Shown piece by piece: positions 14,813 through 17,225 of a stretch of 17,225 bases of DNA. The position numbers and the translations under genes are program-made. How positions within the stretch are numbered: the first letter of the stretch is position 1; each line of letters starts with the position of its first letter. Where the stretch lies: the NCBI GenBank assembly GCA_964650975.1, contig CAZYWA010000120.1, positions 1 through 17,225 on the forward strand, given 5' to 3'. The notes below the pieces were generated by a model. That model saw only the letters and a list, made by a program, of their open reading frames with translations, was not told where the DNA came from and did not search any database. The DNA is from CAZYWA01 sp964650975 [NCBI: uncultured bacterium] (GTDB taxonomy: Bacteria > JADJOY01).

Positions 14813-14930
14813 GGGCGGCGGTCCCTCGCCGCCGCAGCGTCACATCGCGATCGAAACGCCGCGGACGCGAGGGACCGCGTCGCGCCGGAGACCGGCGCGC
14901 TCCATGGAGCCGGCCGGTCCCCGGCCGGGA
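14813..14930. repeat. Intergenic palindromic repeat, copy C after substrate-binding-protein gene
   Basis: Diverged third copy. It has GCGGCGGTCCCTCGCCGCCG then CAGCGTCAC.TCGCGATCG as in copies A and B. GCGGTCCCTCG (14818-14828) pairs perfectly with CGAGGGACCGC (14868-14878). The terminal hairpin pairs CCGGAGACCGGC (14885-14896) with GCCGGTCCCCGG (14913-14924), one mismatch, around CTCCATGGAG. The repeat ends about 6 nt before the stop codon of the binding-protein gene (14936-14938). An extra segment relative to A and B (about 14862-14884) carries a second core in the opposite orientation. Confidence 0.7.
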
Positions 14931-14935
14931 GCGCA

Positions 14936-16507
14936 CTACCCGGCCCAGTGCGTTTGCGCGAACGACGCGAAGCTGCCGCGCGAGTCGAGCACGAAGCCCT
15001 CGAGCCGCTTGCTCATCACCGCGATGTGCTCTTCGTGCCAGAGAAAGACGTAGGGCAGCTCGTCGGCCAGGATCCCCTGGATCTCGGCGTAGATCGGTTT
15101 CCGCGCCGCGGGCTCGAGCAGGGTGTGCGCGCGCACCGTGAGCTCGTCGATCCGCGGGTCGCGGAAGCGGCCGCGGTTGGCGCCGTCGGGCGGCACGTTG
15201 GCCGAGTGAAACGCGCTGTAGAGCATGTCGGGCTCGACCACCCCCACCCATTGCAGCGTGTAGGTCTGGAAGTTGCCGCGCTTCACGTCGTCGAAGAACG
15301 TTCCCCATTCGCTCGACTGGATCTGGAGCTCGATGCCCACCGCGGCGAGCTGGCTCTGCAGGACTTCGGCGACGCGCCGCCGCAGCTTGTCCTCGCTGGT
15401 CTTGTGCAGCAGCGTGAAGCGAGCGCGCGGGCCGTCGCCGTCCGGGTCGCTCTTGCCGGCCTCGTCGAGCAGCCGCTTGGCGGCCGCCGGGTCGTGCGCA
15501 TAGGTCGTGACGTTCCCGTCGTAGGCCCAGTTGGACGGCGCGAGCAGCCCGGTCGCCAGCACGGCATGACCGCCGAGCAGCGATTGCACGATCGCGTCTC
15601 GATCGATCGCGAGCGCGATGGCTTTTCTCACCCGCACGTCCGCGAGCAGCGGATCTTGCAGGTTGAAGCCCAGGTACGTGGTGTTGGCGCTCGGAGCGCG
15701 CTGGATCGCGAGACCCGGCTCGCGCTCGAGCTCGGCCACCCGGTCGGGGGACACGCCGTTCAGCAAGAAGTCGACGCTGCCCTTCCGCAGCTCGAGCGCG
15801 CGCGTCGCTTCGTCGGTCAGGATCTTGATCTCGATGCGCGGGATCGAGGGTGGCGTGCCGCGATAGGTCGGGCTCGCTTCGAGCACCACACGGTCGCCCG
15901 GGCTCATGGACGTCACGCGGTAAGGCCCGGTGCACGGCGCGCCTTGTGGCATCTTGAGCGAGTGGTCGCGCGCTTTCGCCGCCGGCACGATTCCGACCGC
16001 CAGCGCGGTGAGCAGCGGCGCATACGGCCGGACGAGGTGGATCACCAGCGTCGAAGGATCGCGGACCTCGACCTTCTGAACCGACTCGAAGGCACCCTTG
16101 GCCGGCGAGGCGAAGGCCGGATCGAGGATCGATTCGAGGGTCGCCTTCACGTCGTCCGCGGAGAACGTGCTGCCGTCGGCGAAGCGCACGCCACTCGCGA
16201 GGTGGAACACGTAGGTGTGGTCGTCGGGCGTGTCCCAGGACGTCGCGAGCGCGGGGCGGGGAGTGCCGTCGCCGCCGAGATGCACCAGCCCCTCGCACAC
16301 CAGGTCGAGGATTCGCGAGCTGGCCGCATCGCTCGAGAGCCGCGGATCGAGATTGGTCGGATCGGATTCGAGGCCGATCACCAGCGGCGGCACGGCCCCG
16401 CCGGGCTTGGTGCCTCCGGCCGATCCGGAATGACAGGAACCCGCCAACACGATCACGAGAGCAAGCGTGAGGCCGCTCGGCCCGATCCTCGCCGCGCAGC
16501 CCTCCAT
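14936..16507 (-). CDS. Family-5 (peptide/nickel-type) ABC substrate-binding protein
   Basis: Periplasmic or lipid-anchored solute-binding protein, 523 residues, normal size for the DppA/OppA group (SBP_bac_5). The N-terminal hydrophobic segment GLTLALVIVLAGSC ends in Cys25; LAGSC is only a relaxed lipobox, so a lipoprotein is possible but not certain. Mature landmarks are LVIGLESDPTNLDPRLSSDA, the family signature ATSWDTPDDHTYVFHLASGV with RFADGSTFSADDV, CTGPYRV, ADVRVRKAIALAIDRDAI and the DELPYVFLWHEEH end. Its likely partners are the two permeases at 9132-10918, separated from it by the regulator, GMC and SRPBCC genes. Start: an in-frame GTG at 16519 would overlap the crotonase stop (GTGA); the ATG at 16507 is chosen by codon preference. 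Either way it is coupled to the crotonase gene. The substrate cannot be read from sequence. Confidence 0.92.
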   Translation of the reverse strand: MEGCAARIGPSGLTLALVIVLAGSCHSGSAGGTKPGGAVPPLVIGLESDPTNLDPRLSSDAASSRILDLVCEGLVHLGGDGTPRPALATSWDTPDDHTYVFHLASGVRFADGSTFSADDVKATLESILDPAFASPAKGAFESVQKVEVRDPSTLVIHLVRPYAPLLTALAVGIVPAAKARDHSLKMPQGAPCTGPYRVTSMSPGDRVVLEASPTYRGTPPSIPRIEIKILTDEATRALELRKGSVDFLLNGVSPDRVAELEREPGLAIQRAPSANTTYLGFNLQDPLLADVRVRKAIALAIDRDAIVQSLLGGHAVLATGLLAPSNWAYDGNVTTYAHDPAAAKRLLDEAGKSDPDGDGPRARFTLLHKTSEDKLRRRVAEVLQSQLAAVGIELQIQSSEWGTFFDDVKRGNFQTYTLQWVGVVEPDMLYSAFHSANVPPDGANRGRFRDPRIDELTVRAHTLLEPAARKPIYAEIQGILADELPYVFLWHEEHIAVMSKRLEGFVLDSRGSFASFAQTHWAG

Positions 16508-16515
16508 GGCGACGC

Positions 16516-17225
16516 TCACTTGGGCGGCTTCTTCGCGGAGAGCTCGGCCACCATCGCGGCGCGGCGCGAGGTGGCGTCGGGACCGAACCAGTGATCGAGG
16601 AACGTGACGCGGGAAGACTCCTTCCGCTCGCGGATGCGCGCCAGTCCCTGGTCGCGAAGATCGGCTTTGGTGAGCGCGAACGAACCGGGAGGCAGCTCGG
16701 CCAGCTCGCGCGCCTTCGCCTTCGCGACGTCGACCAGCTCCGCCGCTCCCACCACGCGGTCGGCGACGCCCAGTCGAAGCGCCTCGTAGGGTGTGAGCCG
16801 CCGTCCTTCGAGGATGCACGGCGCCCAGCTCTCGCGCGGGATCGCGTGGCGCGCGCACTCGAGCGCGCCCACCGGAAACGGAATGCCGAGCGGCACCTCG
16901 GTGAGGCCGATCGCGAAGTCGCCCGACGCCACCACGCGCCAGTCGGCGGCGCACGCGAGCACGCAGCCGCCCGCGATCGCGTGGCCGTTCACCGCGGCGA
17001 CCACCGGCTTCTCGAGCGCGAAGAGTCGCACGAAGAGATCGTCGAACGCGTCCACGAAGCGCGTGGCGGCGGCGCGATCGAAGCCGTGGCTCTCGACCAG
17101 ATCGAGCCCCGCGCCGAACGCGCGGCCGCGTCCGGTGATGACCAGTGCCCGCACCTCGGGGCCCGCGGTCTGGTCGAGCGCCGCGTTGAGCGCGTCGATG
17201 AACGGGTGGTTCATCGCGTTTCCCT
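16516..17225 (-). CDS. Enoyl-CoA hydratase/isomerase family protein, 5' end cut by window edge
   Basis: Crotonase-fold enzyme acting on acyl-CoA. About 236 residues are visible. The in-frame ATG at 17214 is probably not the start: the codons before it read Gly-Asn-Ala, giving GNAMNHPFIDAL, the conserved start of the first crotonase helix, so about 20-25 residues lie beyond the window. Visible are the oxyanion-hole segments GRGRAFGAGLDL and AVNGHAIAGGCVLACAAD, then GLTEVPLGIPFPVGALE. The Glu of GLTE matches Glu164 of rat enoyl-CoA hydratase, while the place of Glu144 (GGGCELA) is Val (GGCVLA). Loss of that Glu is usual in delta3-delta2 enoyl-CoA isomerases and in other non-hydratase crotonases, so isomerase is more likely than hydratase. 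Its stop meets or nearly meets the binding-protein start, indicating one operon. Confidence 0.9.
   Translation of the reverse strand, partial: GNAMNHPFIDALNAALDQTAGPEVRALVITGRGRAFGAGLDLVESHGFDRAAATRFVDAFDDLFVRLFALEKPVVAAVNGHAIAGGCVLACAADWRVVASGDFAIGLTEVPLGIPFPVGALECARHAIPRESWAPCILEGRRLTPYEALRLGVADRVVGAAELVDVAKAKARELAELPPGSFALTKADLRDQGLARIRERKESSRVTFLDHWFGPDATSRRAAMVAELSAKKPPK

Noticed and set aside
17212-17214. ATG as the start of the crotonase gene
   Set aside because: Codons before it encode Gly-Asn-Ala, completing the conserved GNAMN motif, so the true start lies outside the window.
1-17225. CRISPR arrays, tRNA or rRNA genes, insertion sequences, riboswitches
   Set aside because: No regularly spaced direct repeats, tRNA cloverleaf, transposase or known riboswitch core was seen on either strand.

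Overview
This is a high-GC window (about two thirds or more G+C, judged by eye) from a Gram-negative bacterium. The Gram-negative call rests on a Spy/CpxP-type periplasmic protein, an AsmA-type envelope protein and a periplasmic substrate-binding protein. The mix of GMC oxidoreductase, FadR-like regulator and crotonase would suit an environmental lineage such as Myxococcota or Binatota, but that placement is inference only. Almost everything is on the minus strand; the only plus-strand gene is the AttH-like one. No rRNA, tRNA, CRISPR array, transposase or phage gene was seen.

Layout, left to right. (1) 1-2518: an envelope-stress module resembling CpxP-CpxR-CpxA, transcribed leftward as Spy/CpxP-like protein, OmpR-type regulator, then sensor kinase. 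The kinase is cut by the left edge. (2) 2519-2711: a divergent spacer with several inverted repeats. (3) 2712-3722: an AttH/CrtC-like lipocalin-fold protein on the plus strand. (4) 3750-4974: a patch of clearly lower GC with a four-helix membrane protein and an unrecognised gene that looks broken by a frameshift. (5) 5132-9043: a 1303-residue AsmA-like protein. (6) 9132-10918: two overlapping Dpp/Opp-type ABC permeases. (7) 11159-11566: a small SRPBCC/AHSA1 protein. (8) 11762-14649: a GMC oxidoreductase resembling long-chain alcohol oxidases, directly preceded by a GntR/FadR-type regulator. The regulator's own promoter carries two tandem FadR-like boxes. (9) 14936-17225: a family-5 peptide-type substrate-binding protein, overlapping by GTGA or nearly abutting an enoyl-CoA hydratase/isomerase cut by the right edge.

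Reading right to left (the direction of transcription), a crotonase, a solute-binding protein, an acyl-responsive-looking regulator, a long-chain alcohol oxidase-like enzyme and two ABC permeases lie close together. A plausible reading is a locus for uptake and oxidation of fatty alcohols, acids or related lipids. The ABC system is split in two and no ATPase gene is present here.

The most distinctive non-coding signal is a family of GC-rich palindromic repeats. Larger copies follow the stop codons of the SRPBCC, GMC and substrate-binding-protein genes. Shorter relatives lie next to the AsmA and permease genes. They look like a REP-type element that may also act as a 3' hairpin or terminator. 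No clearly novel multi-gene system was found; the best leads are the repeat family, the double FadR-like operator and the low-GC patch with its broken gene.
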